Assembly: GCA_006226595.1 (NCBI GenBank)
Contig: SBGP01000017.1
Span: forward strand, 1 to 35,072
Origin: Deltaproteobacteria bacterium
GTDB lineage: Bacteria; Myxococcota_A; UBA796; GCA-2862545
Length of the DNA: 35,072 nt
Direction: 5' to 3'
A model generated the notes under the pieces. It searched no databases. It was not told the origin of the DNA and saw only the letters and a program-made list of their open reading frames with translations. This document shows, piece by piece, positions 6,347 through 14,307 of this stretch. A program made the translations under genes and the position numbers. Positions within the stretch are counted from its first letter, which is position 1. The number at the start of each line of letters is the position of its first letter.

Positions 6347-7690
6347 ATGAATATCATGCATTTCGTGAAGCCCTCGCGCTACAACGTGCGCACGCCCAAG
6401 CTCGGAGCCGTGTACAACGCCTCCACCGGCAACTACGTCGTGCCCACCGCTGCCCAGCGTGAGCTGCTCGATGGCACCGGCGCCCAGCATCTCGCGGTGG
6501 ACGAGCACAGTCGTCCGCTGCTGGAGGGCGGCTTCCTGGTGCCCGAAGACCTCGACGAGCTCGCCTCGGTCCGTCTGGGCTTCGAGTACTCCCGGCGCGC
6601 GATTGCACCGCCACACCTGACCATCTCGCCGACCATCGACTGCAACTTCGGCTGCGAGTACTGCTTCGAGACCCACCAGCGCGGGAACATGATTCCGCCG
6701 ATCCAGGACGCGTTGCTCGCATTCACCGAGGACGTCTGCCTCGCCCGGTCCGGCCCGAAGCGGCTCTCGGTGTCGTGGTTCGGCGGCGAGCCACTGATGG
6801 CCATGCCCGTGATCCGCCGGCTCACCGCCGGCTTCCGCGCGCTGATCGAGCGCGGGGTGATGGAGGAGCTGAGCGCGTCCATCGTCACCAATGGGTACAT
6901 GGCGACCCCGCGCGTCGTCGACGAGCTGGCCGCCCTCGGCATCACACAGATGCAGATCACCGTCGACGGCGCCCGCGAGCTGCACGACCAGCGCCGCATC
7001 CTCAAGCGCAATGGCGCGCCCACCTTCGACCACATCCTCGGCAACATCGCCGCGGCTCGGGGAAAGGTCGACGTCCTGATCCGCATGAACGCCGACCGCA
7101 GCAACATCGAGACCGTGCCCGAGCTGATGGCCTCACTCGAAGAGCATGGCCTGCTGGAGTGGTGCCAGGTGCACATCGACCGCGTGAGCCCGTTCCGGCT
7201 CGAAGAAGTCGAGGACCCGGGTCAGATCCTCGGCGCCGACGAGTTCGCGCAGATCGAGCTCGCGCTGCTCGCTCGGGCCCGCGACGAGGGCTGGCCGCTG
7301 ACGATGAGCAATCCGCGTCCGGCGATCACCGGCGTGTGCCAGGTCGACCGCGTGAACTCCTTCGTCATCGCACCGAGCGGTCAGCTGATGAAGTGCTGGG
7401 CGGAGCTCGGCAACCGCCCGCACCAGGTCGGGCACCTCGCAGAGCCCAGCACCTGGCATGCGGGCGACGAGCTGACCGGTCTCGCGTCGCGCGACGTGTT
7501 CGACGACGCCGACTGTTGTGCATGTCCGGTGCTGCCGCTATGCATGGGCACCTGCCCGCTCCTTCGGCGAAACCGCCGCGGGCTCGGATTGAAGGAATGC
7601 CCCCCGTTCAAGCACACGCTGCCCATGCTGGTCGAGCACAAGCACGGGAGCGAGGCCCACTTCGAGAAGCGGACGGTGATCGATGGATAA
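6347..7690 (+). CDS. radical SAM/SPASM peptide-modifying enzyme
   Basis: A 447-residue enzyme. The radical SAM 4Fe-4S motif CxxxCxxC is at Cys99, Cys103, Cys106, with the SAM-binding GGEP at 146-149. The C-terminal SPASM domain is complete: C331-x13-G-x4-C350, then C390-x2-C393-x5-C399-x3-C403, and a final Cys418, enough for two auxiliary 4Fe-4S clusters. The N-terminal ~90 residues form the segment typical of peptide-maturase family members and end in a Gly-Phe-Leu-Val-Pro motif. Such enzymes install thioether, C-C or other radical-made bonds in ribosomal peptides. It is cytoplasmic and likely acts on the upstream Cys-rich peptide before Tat-type export. The next gene overlaps its end by 8 nt, so the two are probably cotranscribed. 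Confidence 0.93.
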   Translation: MNIMHFVKPSRYNVRTPKLGAVYNASTGNYVVPTAAQRELLDGTGAQHLAVDEHSRPLLEGGFLVPEDLDELASVRLGFEYSRRAIAPPHLTISPTIDCNFGCEYCFETHQRGNMIPPIQDALLAFTEDVCLARSGPKRLSVSWFGGEPLMAMPVIRRLTAGFRALIERGVMEELSASIVTNGYMATPRVVDELAALGITQMQITVDGARELHDQRRILKRNGAPTFDHILGNIAAARGKVDVLIRMNADRSNIETVPELMASLEEHGLLEWCQVHIDRVSPFRLEEVEDPGQILGADEFAQIELALLARARDEGWPLTMSNPRPAITGVCQVDRVNSFVIAPSGQLMKCWAELGNRPHQVGHLAEPSTWHAGDELTGLASRDVFDDADCCACPVLPLCMGTCPLLRRNRRGLGLKECPPFKHTLPMLVEHKHGSEAHFEKRTVIDG

Positions 7691-8309
7691 GCTGGCGATC
7701 GGTGTGCTCGCGGGTCTGGCCGGGCTCGGGCTCGGATGGATCGTGTTCGCACCGGCCCCCACCACCGCGGTGCCCACGGCGAGCGAGGCGGCCCCCGCGA
7801 AGACCGAGACGCGCGTGGTGACCGAGGACTGCGGCGCGCTCGAGGCCGAGCTGGCCGCGCTGAAGCGCACCTCCGCGTTTCAGGACGCGATGCTGTCGAT
7901 GGCGCGCACCCGCCTCGACGGCGTCGCGATGACCTGGCCCGACGCGGTACCCGCCGAACAGGAGCCGGACGAGGTGCTCGCTGCGCTGGAGGCTTCGGTG
8001 GAGGCCTGCGGACTGCCGCTCGACGTGATGACGGCGGAGTGCTCGGAGCCTCCGTGCATCCTCACCGCCGCCGACCACTCGGGCGGCACGGCCTACGGCT
8101 TCTCGGTGAGCTGTCCGACGTGGGCCGAGCGCTACCCGAGCACCCACGTGAGCGGCCAGGTCGTCGACTGTGGGGACCACGAGGAGCAGGTGCTGTTTGT
8201 CGCCGCGGGCTGGGAAGGCCTCGACGAGGGCGACCCGGAGAACCTGCAGCTTCGCCTCGCCGCCCGACAGCAGCAGCTGGTCGACGCATGGGTGTGCACG
8301 CCGCAGTGA
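7683..8309 (+). CDS. membrane-anchored protein of the radical-SAM cassette
   Basis: A 208-residue protein starting 8 nt inside the maturase gene. Residues 5-26 are one hydrophobic, Gly/Ala/Leu-rich helix, followed by an Ala/Thr/Pro linker, a short coiled-coil-like segment (EAELAALKR) and a periplasmic domain with seven cysteines and a C-terminal helix. I do not recognise the fold. The overlap indicates translational coupling with the maturase, so it may help export, process or display the modified peptide; this is inference from context only. A strong hairpin follows, ending the transcription unit. Confidence 0.8.
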   Translation: MDKLAIGVLAGLAGLGLGWIVFAPAPTTAVPTASEAAPAKTETRVVTEDCGALEAELAALKRTSAFQDAMLSMARTRLDGVAMTWPDAVPAEQEPDEVLAALEASVEACGLPLDVMTAECSEPPCILTAADHSGGTAYGFSVSCPTWAERYPSTHVSGQVVDCGDHEEQVLFVAAGWEGLDEGDPENLQLRLAARQQQLVDAWVCTPQ

Positions 8310-8323
8310 AGGCCCTGAGGCAA

Positions 8324-8358
8324 GAAGCCCCCGCACCCGAGTTCGGGGCGGAGGCTTC
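8324..8358. terminator. strong hairpin between convergent genes
   Basis: GAAGCC (8324-8329) pairs with GGCTTC (8353-8358); inside it CCGC/GCGG and CCCG/CGGG pair around a 4-nt loop, with one mismatch and one bulge. It lies between the cassette and the RRM gene, which converge, so it probably ends both transcripts. Confidence 0.65.
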
Positions 8359-8388
8359 CGTGGTGTTCAGCCCGTGGGGGCTTGCGAA

Positions 8389-8727
8389 CTACCAGCCGCG
8401 GTCGTCGCGACGGCCACGGCCGTAGCCGCCACGATCGCCACCACGGTCGCCACCGCGGTTGTTGTCACGGCGTCCGCCGGACTTCTGCTCGGCGACGTTC
8501 ACGCGGATGGCGCGACCGTCGAGCTCGGCACCGTCGAGGCCGGCGATGGCGGCCTGAGCGTCGTTCGCCTCGGCGAAGGTGACGAAGCCGAAGCCACGGC
8601 TGCGGCCGCTGTCACGCTCGAGGATGACCTTGGCGTCGGTGACCTCGCCGTAGGTGGCGAAGGCGGTGCGGAGGGAGTTGTCGTCGGTGCCCCAGGACAG
8701 GCCACCCACAAAGAGCTTGTTGCTCAT
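8389..8727 (-). CDS. RRM-domain RNA-binding protein
   Basis: A 112-residue glycine-rich RNA-binding protein. A single RRM spans residues 3-80, with RNP2 LFVGGL (5-10) and RNP1 RGFGFVTF (44-51) both intact. The tail (82-112) is rich in Arg-Gly-Gly and Asp, as in cyanobacterial Rbp and plant glycine-rich RNA-binding proteins. It likely binds single-stranded RNA and may act as an RNA chaperone, perhaps in cold adaptation. I chose the ATG at 8727 (GAGAAG 9 nt upstream) because the RRM starts immediately after it. It has a long structured leader, which fits autoregulation or temperature control, by analogy. Confidence 0.95.
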   Translation of the reverse strand: MSNKLFVGGLSWGTDDNSLRTAFATYGEVTDAKVILERDSGRSRGFGFVTFAEANDAQAAIAGLDGAELDGRAIRVNVAEQKSGGRRDNNRGGDRGGDRGGYGRGRRDDRGW

Positions 8728-8772
8728 GTCGTACTTCTCGTTCTTGGTGCGACGTCTTTCGCGTCGCGTCAC

Positions 8773-8813
8773 CGGGCAGGAGGCCCGGACTGTGGACGCC
8801 CGGCTGGCGTCCG
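8773..8813 (-). promoter_or_regulatory. two hairpins in the RRM-gene leader
   Basis: CCGGGC/GCCCGG (8773-8778 with 8784-8789, loop AGGAG) and GGACGCC/GGCGTCC (8795-8801 with 8807-8813, 5-nt loop) are two tight adjacent stems upstream of the RRM start codon. A structured leader of this kind could serve translational control; no known riboswitch is recognised. Confidence 0.4.
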
Positions 8814-8931
8814 TGCCGCGCGCCCGTCGTTCTCACAAAAGGGCGCAGCGCACGACGACCAGGTAACGCGGCGGCGACCGCCGTCACGAAATCAGCGGAA
8901 AACAGTCCAAAATCGGCGAGTGACCGACGAG

Positions 8932-9234
8932 CTACTCCGCGCCGACACGCCGCAGCCCATCCACATCGAGCACCCAGACCACCGTTCCAGCCGCGTCCTT
9001 GATCGCAAGCTGGCCGCCGCGAGGTTCGCGGCCGAGGGTGAGCACGTTGCCGGACTCGCCCGCCGCGAAGACCTCGACGTGGTGCGCGCGCACGGTCTTG
9101 TAGTTGGCTGTGGTCGTCGACGCGCCGCAGCCCACCACCGCGACGGCGACGGCAAAGAGCACGGCCTTGAGCCGACGGTTGCTTCGCTCGAGCTGGTCGA
9201 GGCGATCGTGGAGTTCATCGAGCGCGGTGTTCAT
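8932..9234 (-). CDS. small coiled-coil, membrane-anchored protein
   Basis: A 100-residue protein starting at an ATG with GGAGG 5 nt upstream. Residues 3-22 are a charged Leu-heptad helix, followed by a hydrophobic segment (23-35) ending Val-Gly-Cys, then a ~60-residue domain with beta-strand pattern ending in a Val-Leu-Asp-Val-Asp-Gly stretch. Because the charged coil precedes the hydrophobic part, it may be a signal-anchored membrane protein rather than a processed lipoprotein. I do not recognise the family. It sits alone between the RRM gene and the kinase, all on the same strand. Confidence 0.75.
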   Translation of the reverse strand: MNTALDELHDRLDQLERSNRRLKAVLFAVAVAVVGCGASTTTANYKTVRAHHVEVFAAGESGNVLTLGREPRGGQLAIKDAAGTVVWVLDVDGLRRVGAE

Positions 9235-9252
9235 GCGGCCTCCGTGTGGTGG

Positions 9253-9258
9253 AGGCTA
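9253..9258 (-). promoter_or_regulatory. -10-like element
   Basis: Minus-strand GTAGCCT contains TAGCCT 18 nt upstream of the ATG at 9234. No -35 seen. Confidence 0.3.
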
Positions 9259-9273
9259 CCGTCGGAGGCGCTG

Positions 9274-12018
9274 CTAGCGCGCGTTCTCGGCCTCCCACGC
9301 GGCGCGATTCGGACCGGTGACGACGCCGTATTTGGCGAGCGCCTGGGCGAGCGGCATCTCGTCGCCCGCAATCGGCCACTGCTCCTGGTACAGCGCGACG
9401 TAGGGCGCCGCATCCTCGGGAGCGCCGCGCTCGAAGGCGGCGAGCGCGAGCTGACCGGCCGCGAAGGCCCGAGGACGCACCACCTGACCGTCGCACTCCT
9501 CCATGTCCATCACGTCTCCCCACTCCTGGAGGGCACGCTCTCGGTCCCCAGAATGGTGGTACGCGGCGGCGTACCGGAGTTTCAGCCAGCAGCGCTGGGC
9601 GGCGAGTCGGTCCTCGGCGGCCAGATCGCGCCACGCCTCCTCGAGCCCGGCGTACTCCTTGTCGGCGAACGCGATGAGGGGCTCGGGATCCCCCTCCATG
9701 GTCGCGAACAGCGCCAAGATCAGAGGATGATCCCAGCGGACGTCCGGCCCGGGAGGGACTGCCCCCTCGGTGGTGACCAGCTGAACCGCCTCCACGATCG
9801 TCCGGGTCAGCTCACAGTTCGTGACGACCGGGCGGTTGTGAGGGGGACTGCAGCCCTTCTTGAAGTAGCCGATCATGCGCTCCCGCTGCTCCGGACCCGC
9901 GTAGCCTGGCCACGACCAGAGCCGGACAAAGAGGCTCCTCTGCAGTAGGGCCCGAGCCGGCCACTCCTCGGACTCGACGGCGTCGAGCAACAGGCCGGGA
10001 CGTCCCGCGATCACCATGTAGGGCACGAGCTCGTCCAGCGACTCCGAGCGGGTCTCGGCCGGCCACTCGCGGGCGAGCACCAGCGGAAGGTGTGCCTGCA
10101 CCGCTGCCTCGTCTCCTGCGAGGAAGGCGGCCTGGGCCGCCTTGCGCCGAAGATCCAGACGGGTGGGCTCGCGCTCTAGCGCCTCGGCGAACAGCGCCAC
10201 CGCCCCGGCATGGTCCTCACGCCGAGCCAGGATCTCCGCCTCGAGCCCGATCAACGACCCCGACGTCGGTGCGACCTCGCGCGCCTTCGAGACCCGTGCC
10301 TGCGCCTCGTCGAGTTCGCCCATCAACAGCAGGCGGTCGACCACCTCGCGGACGGGCCACAGGGCGGACACCTCGGGATTGGCGGCGTCGAGGTACGGGG
10401 TCCACTTCCACGGGTCCATCAGCTCGATGGAGCCGAGACAGATGGCCGAGAGCAGATCGTCGGGATGGTCCTCCAACCAGGCCTGCATGTCGGCGACGTA
10501 CTCGGCCAAACGCGCCTGGTTCGCCTGCTGCCAATCCTCGGAGTTCGGATCTACGTGCGCCCAGCCGGTCAGCTGGTACTCGATGCCGCGGACGCAGATG
10601 GCGGCTCCGCGATTCTCCGCCTTCTCCACCAGCGGCACTCGCCCGACCAGGTCGATGTACGGAGCGGGGTCGCGCACGTCGCCGGCGAGCATCAACGAGA
10701 GCGCAGCGAGATCGACGGACGCGGACTTCGCCTCGAGGAGCGGCTCCAGCTCGAGACGCGCCTCCCGCACGTCATCGCGCAGTGCGGCCTCCCACGCCCG
10801 GCGAAGCTGCGCTTGCTGTCCCTCGTCCGTGAACAGCTCGGGCGCGCCCCGCACCGTGAACAGCGGCGGGCCCGTCTGGGCGGGACGAAACCACAGGCCT
10901 GCCGCGACGACGGCCACCACCACGAGGAGGAGCGCAGGAAGGCCCCATCGCGGCCGGCCGGCTTCCGTCTGCGGCGTCGCCTCGACACCCGCGGTCCCGG
11001 GTGCGTCCAGGCTCGCCGAGTCCCGTGCCCCCGAGTGCGCGGCGGTCTTCGCCGGCGGATCGACGGTCCCGGAGACCGACGCAGGCGCCTCCAGCGAGTA
11101 GGTCTGCGGGGTGAAGGCCCCCGGCTCCGGCGGCGACGAGGAAGCGCTCACCAGCGCATCGCCGGCCCACATCCGCGCCGACAGCGACGGCGCGCCTTCC
11201 AGCCACGCCGCCTCCATCGCCCCGGCGTCCGCGAACCGCGACGCCGAATCCGTCGACAGCGCCCGCTGGATCACCGCGTCCAGCCGCGGGTCCACACCGG
11301 CCACCCGCTCCGCCAGCGGCACGTAGCGACCGCGCACGATGGCCTCGAACGTGTCGAAGGCATCGTCCCCGTCGAAGGCGCGCACGCCACACAGCAGCTC
11401 GTACGCAATGGCGCCGAGCGCGAACACGTCCGCTCGCGCGTCCACCTTGCCCGCGTCGCGGATCTGCTCTGGCGCCATGTACGCGGGGGTGCCCATCAGC
11501 GCGCCCGTGCGCGTCGCAGCCTCCCCACCGCCCGCGAGCTGCTTCACCAGCCCGAAGTCCGCGACCCGCGGCACCGGTCGCGACCGCTGCGCAGCGAGCA
11601 GGATGTTGCCCGGCTTCAGGTCCCGGTGCACGAAGCCCTGATCGTGCGCCGCCGCCACCCCCGCGAGGATCCCCCGCATCAGGTCGTCCGCCTGCTCAGC
11701 CGTCAGCCTTCGCCGCTTGAGCACGTGGGCCAGGTCCGGGCCGTCGATGTACTCCATCACCAGCGCAGCGAGCCCGTCGATCTCGATGACGTCCACGACC
11801 GAGACGATGTTCGTGTGGCGGAGCGATGCCTGCGCCCGACCCTCGCGCAGCAAGCGGTCGCGCTGCTCGAGACTCGCACTGCTCAGCACCTTCAGCGCCA
11901 GCGGCGTGCCCAGCTGCGCGTGGCGAACGCGGTACACCGACGCCATGCCGCCCTGGCCGAGCAGTGCCTCGACCTGGTAGCGGCCCCCTCCGACGTCGGT
12001 TCCCGGCTCCAGCTGCAT
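9274..12018 (-). CDS. transmembrane Ser/Thr protein kinase with TPR-like C-terminal region
   Basis: A 914-residue Hanks-type kinase. The catalytic domain (13-275) has the glycine loop GQGGMASVY (21-29), Lys43, HRDLKPGN (131-138), DFG (154-156) and APE (182-184), so it should be active. A Pro/Ala/Ser linker leads to one transmembrane helix (358-377). The extracytoplasmic half is Ala/Leu/Glu-rich helical repeat sequence, TPR-like by pattern. I chose the ATG at 12018 because the kinase fold starts directly after it and a longer frame would overlap the divergent channel gene. It is a close paralogue of the protein at 27438-30107: domains, helix position and the C-terminal YGVVTGP-RAAWEAE ending match. 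It has no clear Shine-Dalgarno site but an AGAAT element just upstream. Confidence 0.95.
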   Translation of the reverse strand: MQLEPGTDVGGGRYQVEALLGQGGMASVYRVRHAQLGTPLALKVLSSASLEQRDRLLREGRAQASLRHTNIVSVVDVIEIDGLAALVMEYIDGPDLAHVLKRRRLTAEQADDLMRGILAGVAAAHDQGFVHRDLKPGNILLAAQRSRPVPRVADFGLVKQLAGGGEAATRTGALMGTPAYMAPEQIRDAGKVDARADVFALGAIAYELLCGVRAFDGDDAFDTFEAIVRGRYVPLAERVAGVDPRLDAVIQRALSTDSASRFADAGAMEAAWLEGAPSLSARMWAGDALVSASSSPPEPGAFTPQTYSLEAPASVSGTVDPPAKTAAHSGARDSASLDAPGTAGVEATPQTEAGRPRWGLPALLLVVVAVVAAGLWFRPAQTGPPLFTVRGAPELFTDEGQQAQLRRAWEAALRDDVREARLELEPLLEAKSASVDLAALSLMLAGDVRDPAPYIDLVGRVPLVEKAENRGAAICVRGIEYQLTGWAHVDPNSEDWQQANQARLAEYVADMQAWLEDHPDDLLSAICLGSIELMDPWKWTPYLDAANPEVSALWPVREVVDRLLLMGELDEAQARVSKAREVAPTSGSLIGLEAEILARREDHAGAVALFAEALEREPTRLDLRRKAAQAAFLAGDEAAVQAHLPLVLAREWPAETRSESLDELVPYMVIAGRPGLLLDAVESEEWPARALLQRSLFVRLWSWPGYAGPEQRERMIGYFKKGCSPPHNRPVVTNCELTRTIVEAVQLVTTEGAVPPGPDVRWDHPLILALFATMEGDPEPLIAFADKEYAGLEEAWRDLAAEDRLAAQRCWLKLRYAAAYHHSGDRERALQEWGDVMDMEECDGQVVRPRAFAAGQLALAAFERGAPEDAAPYVALYQEQWPIAGDEMPLAQALAKYGVVTGPNRAAWEAENAR

Positions 12019-12023
12019 GCCCC

Positions 12024-12029
12024 ATTCTG
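12024..12029 (-). promoter_or_regulatory. AGAAT -10-like element adjoining kinase start
   Basis: Minus-strand CAGAAT ends 5 nt before the kinase ATG. The same element is found before the two other kinase starts that are complete in the window. At this distance transcription would begin at or near the ATG. Confidence 0.4.
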
Positions 12030-12085
12030 CCAGGCGTGGGCGTCCAGGTGTGCCGTCCGCGCGCGCGGTCGTGGTATGCCGCGGC

Positions 12086-12961
12086 ATGGCCACTCCGATC
12101 CAGCCCACGTCCCTGTCCGAAGAGTTCGAGGTCGTCGGGCTCCCGAAGACGCCGTTCGCGGACGCCTACCACCTGTTCCTGCGCGTGCCGCTGTGGCAGT
12201 CGATCGCGATGATCGTGCTCGCCTACCTCGCGCTCAACGGGGTGTTCGCGGTGCTGTTCTGGCTGACCGGAGGCCTGGCGAACAGCGAGGGCACGCTGCT
12301 CGAGGCGTTCTTCTTCAGCGTCCAGACCATGGGCACCATCGGCTACGGCTCGATGTACCCGACCTCCACCCTCGCGAACGCGCTGGTCACGGGCGAAGCG
12401 GTGATCGGCATGCTGGTGACCGCCATCTCCACCGGCCTCGTGTTCGCGAAGATCTCCCAGCCGGGCGCGCGCATCGCGTTCTCGGACAAGGCGTCGCTGG
12501 GCCCGATGGACGGCATCCCCACCCTGCAGTTCCGCATCGGCAACGAGCGCGGCAACATCGTGATGAACACGCAGCTCACCGTGGCCTTCGTGCGCACCGA
12601 GACCACCGCCGAGGGCATGACCTTCTACCGGATGCACGAGCTGCCGCTGGTCCGGCAGCGGGCGCCCACCCTGACCCGTACGTGGACGGTGATGCACCGC
12701 ATCACTCCGGACAGTCCTCTGTGGGGCGCGACGCCGGAGTCCCTCATCGCCGAGGAGGCCGAGCTGATGGTCACCGTCGTGGGGACGGACGACACGACGC
12801 TCCAGCCCGTGTTCGCCGGCGCGCGCTACCGCGCCCAGGAGATCGCCTTCGGGATGCGGCCCGCCGACGTGATCACCGAGCTCCCCGACGGAAGGGTGCG
12901 CATCGACCTCGGACGATTCCACCACGTGACCCCGGTGGGCGAGGTGTCCTGGCAGGCCTAG
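12086..12961 (+). CDS. inward-rectifier potassium channel, KirBac type
   Basis: A 291-residue ion channel. Two transmembrane helices (about 38-60 and 96-121) flank a pore helix and the K+ selectivity filter TIGYGS (84-89). The N-terminal slide-helix region and the ~165-residue C-terminal immunoglobulin-like cytoplasmic domain, including the LQFRIGNERGN strand, are typical of the Kir/IRK family. It should form a tetrameric K+ channel in the inner membrane. The ATG at 12086 is chosen because it begins at the Kir N-terminus; the longer frame upstream overlaps the divergent kinase. TATGCC lies 5 nt before the ATG and no Shine-Dalgarno site is evident, so this gene too may be read from a nearly leaderless message. 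It is divergent from the kinase with 67 bp between. Confidence 0.95.
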   Translation: MATPIQPTSLSEEFEVVGLPKTPFADAYHLFLRVPLWQSIAMIVLAYLALNGVFAVLFWLTGGLANSEGTLLEAFFFSVQTMGTIGYGSMYPTSTLANALVTGEAVIGMLVTAISTGLVFAKISQPGARIAFSDKASLGPMDGIPTLQFRIGNERGNIVMNTQLTVAFVRTETTAEGMTFYRMHELPLVRQRAPTLTRTWTVMHRITPDSPLWGATPESLIAEEAELMVTVVGTDDTTLQPVFAGARYRAQEIAFGMRPADVITELPDGRVRIDLGRFHHVTPVGEVSWQA

Positions 12962-13082
12962 CCGCCCGCGTCCCTCGCAGCGTCACTCGATTGGCACTGC
13001 CGTCGCTGACTCTTGTCAGCGGGCCCCGGCGTCCCGTGACATAGTGCGCCCCGCTCGCCCCCTCTGGGACCGAGGAGACGTC

Positions 13083-14264
13083 ATGACCCGCCACTCCGCC
13101 CGCCTCGCCCTGCTCGCCGTGTGCCTCGGCGCGTGCACCCCCACCGCGCCCGAGCCCGACGAGACCACCGACGAGGTCGACACGGACACGGACACGGACA
13201 CCGACGCCGACGCCGACACCGACGCCGATGCCGACACCGACGCCGATGCCGACACCGACGCCGATGCCGACACCGACGCGGACACCGACACGGATCCGGG
13301 CCCGGACCTCGCGGTCACCCTCGACGCACTCGAAGTCGTGACCGAGGTGGGCGAAGACCTCGTCGTCTCCGGCGTCGTGAGCACCAGCGCGGTGCCGCCC
13401 ATCGACCTCGCGTTCAGCTCGGACGTCGACGGCGCGTTCGACACGCTCACCCTGAACGCACCGGGACCGTTCTCGGTGACGACCAACGCCCTGAGCGTGG
13501 GCTGGCACACCGTCTCCGTCGACGCCGACCAGGACGGGGTGCTCGCGAACGACAGCCAGCGCCTGGGCATCTGCACCTACCCGGACCTCGTCGACTTCAA
13601 CACCGCGCCGGCCACCGGCGAGTGGGAGATCTTCGGCGACGCTACCTGGGACGCGCAGGGCTGGCTCGAGCTCACCGGAACCAGCCAGGGCCGCGCCGGC
13701 GCCATCTTCAAGGTCGACGAGCGCATCCCCGCCGGCGACTTCAGCATGGAGTTCTCGATCGCCACGGGCGGCGGCATCAACGGCGGTGCCGACGGCTTCG
13801 CGGTCAGCGTGATCAACGCCCAGGACGTGACGGAGCTGCGCAGCATCATCGGCGTCGCCGGCACCGGGGGCTGCCTCGGCTACGGCACCGTCGGTCCCTG
13901 CGGCAGCACGCCCATCGAGGCCTACCACCTCGAGTTCGACACCTGGTTCAACAACGACGGCAACGTCCAGGACCCGACCTCGGACAACCACATCGCGGTG
14001 AACATCAACGGCGACGCCAGCGGACACCCGCTTTGGGCCGCGGTCCCCGCCCTCGAGGACCTGGCGTGGCGCCGCGTGCGGGTCGACATCCTCGGCACCC
14101 ACGTGACGGTGGCGGTCGACGGCACGGTGCTGCTCGACGGCGACATCCCGGGCTACGCGTTCAAGGGCGGCTTCATCGGCATCACCGGCTCGACCGGCTG
14201 GGCCACGAACTACCACCGCTTCGACGACCTGCAGCTCTACGACCGCTGCGCCGTGCCCAACTAG
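13083..14264 (+). CDS. lipoprotein with Asp/Thr linker and L-type lectin-like domain
   Basis: A 393-residue exported lipoprotein: leader with lipobox Leu-Gly-Ala-Cys (Cys18), then a ~40-residue Asp-Thr-Asp-Ala linker (about 33-71), a beta-sandwich-like segment (75-165), and a C-terminal domain (175-390) with strands typical of legume-lectin/concanavalin-like folds, including AGAIFKVDERI, the DGFAVSVIN strand and YHLEFDTWFN followed by an Asn-rich metal-site-like loop. It probably binds glycans or another surface ligand; that is known for the fold, not shown here. ATG at 13083 has GAGGAG upstream. It shares the linker type with three other lipoproteins in the window whose globular domains are all different. 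Confidence 0.88.
   Translation: MTRHSARLALLAVCLGACTPTAPEPDETTDEVDTDTDTDTDADADTDADADTDADADTDADADTDADTDTDPGPDLAVTLDALEVVTEVGEDLVVSGVVSTSAVPPIDLAFSSDVDGAFDTLTLNAPGPFSVTTNALSVGWHTVSVDADQDGVLANDSQRLGICTYPDLVDFNTAPATGEWEIFGDATWDAQGWLELTGTSQGRAGAIFKVDERIPAGDFSMEFSIATGGGINGGADGFAVSVINAQDVTELRSIIGVAGTGGCLGYGTVGPCGSTPIEAYHLEFDTWFNNDGNVQDPTSDNHIAVNINGDASGHPLWAAVPALEDLAWRRVRVDILGTHVTVAVDGTVLLDGDIPGYAFKGGFIGITGSTGWATNYHRFDDLQLYDRCAVPN
13179..13295 (+). repeat. tandem repeat coding for Asp/Thr/Ala linker
   Basis: Imperfect tandem repeats of 6 bp (GACACS) grading into an 18-bp unit coding for Asp-Thr-Asp-Ala-Asp-Ala. They are entirely inside the lipoprotein gene. Confidence 0.85.
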
Positions 14265-14277
14265 GCGCGGTCCCCCG

Positions 14278-14299
14278 CGACGCGATACCCCCCGCGTCG
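14278..14299 (+). terminator. hairpin between two genes
   Basis: CGACGCG (14278-14284) and CGCGTCG (14293-14299) form a 7-bp stem with an 8-nt loop, between the lectin-like gene and just ahead of the next Shine-Dalgarno site. It could be a terminator or an attenuator. Confidence 0.35.
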
Positions 14300-14307
14300 A
14301 GGTCCTG

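Noticed and set aside
9238-9256. GCCTCC/GGAGGC stem over the ribosome site of the small coiled-coil protein
   Set aside because: Its upstream arm overlaps the likely -10 element TAGCCT, so it would not be in the RNA.
10210-13044. 944-codon open frame on the plus strand
   Set aside because: It runs antisense through the kinase and out of frame through the channel gene; composition is Arg-rich and no motif is present.
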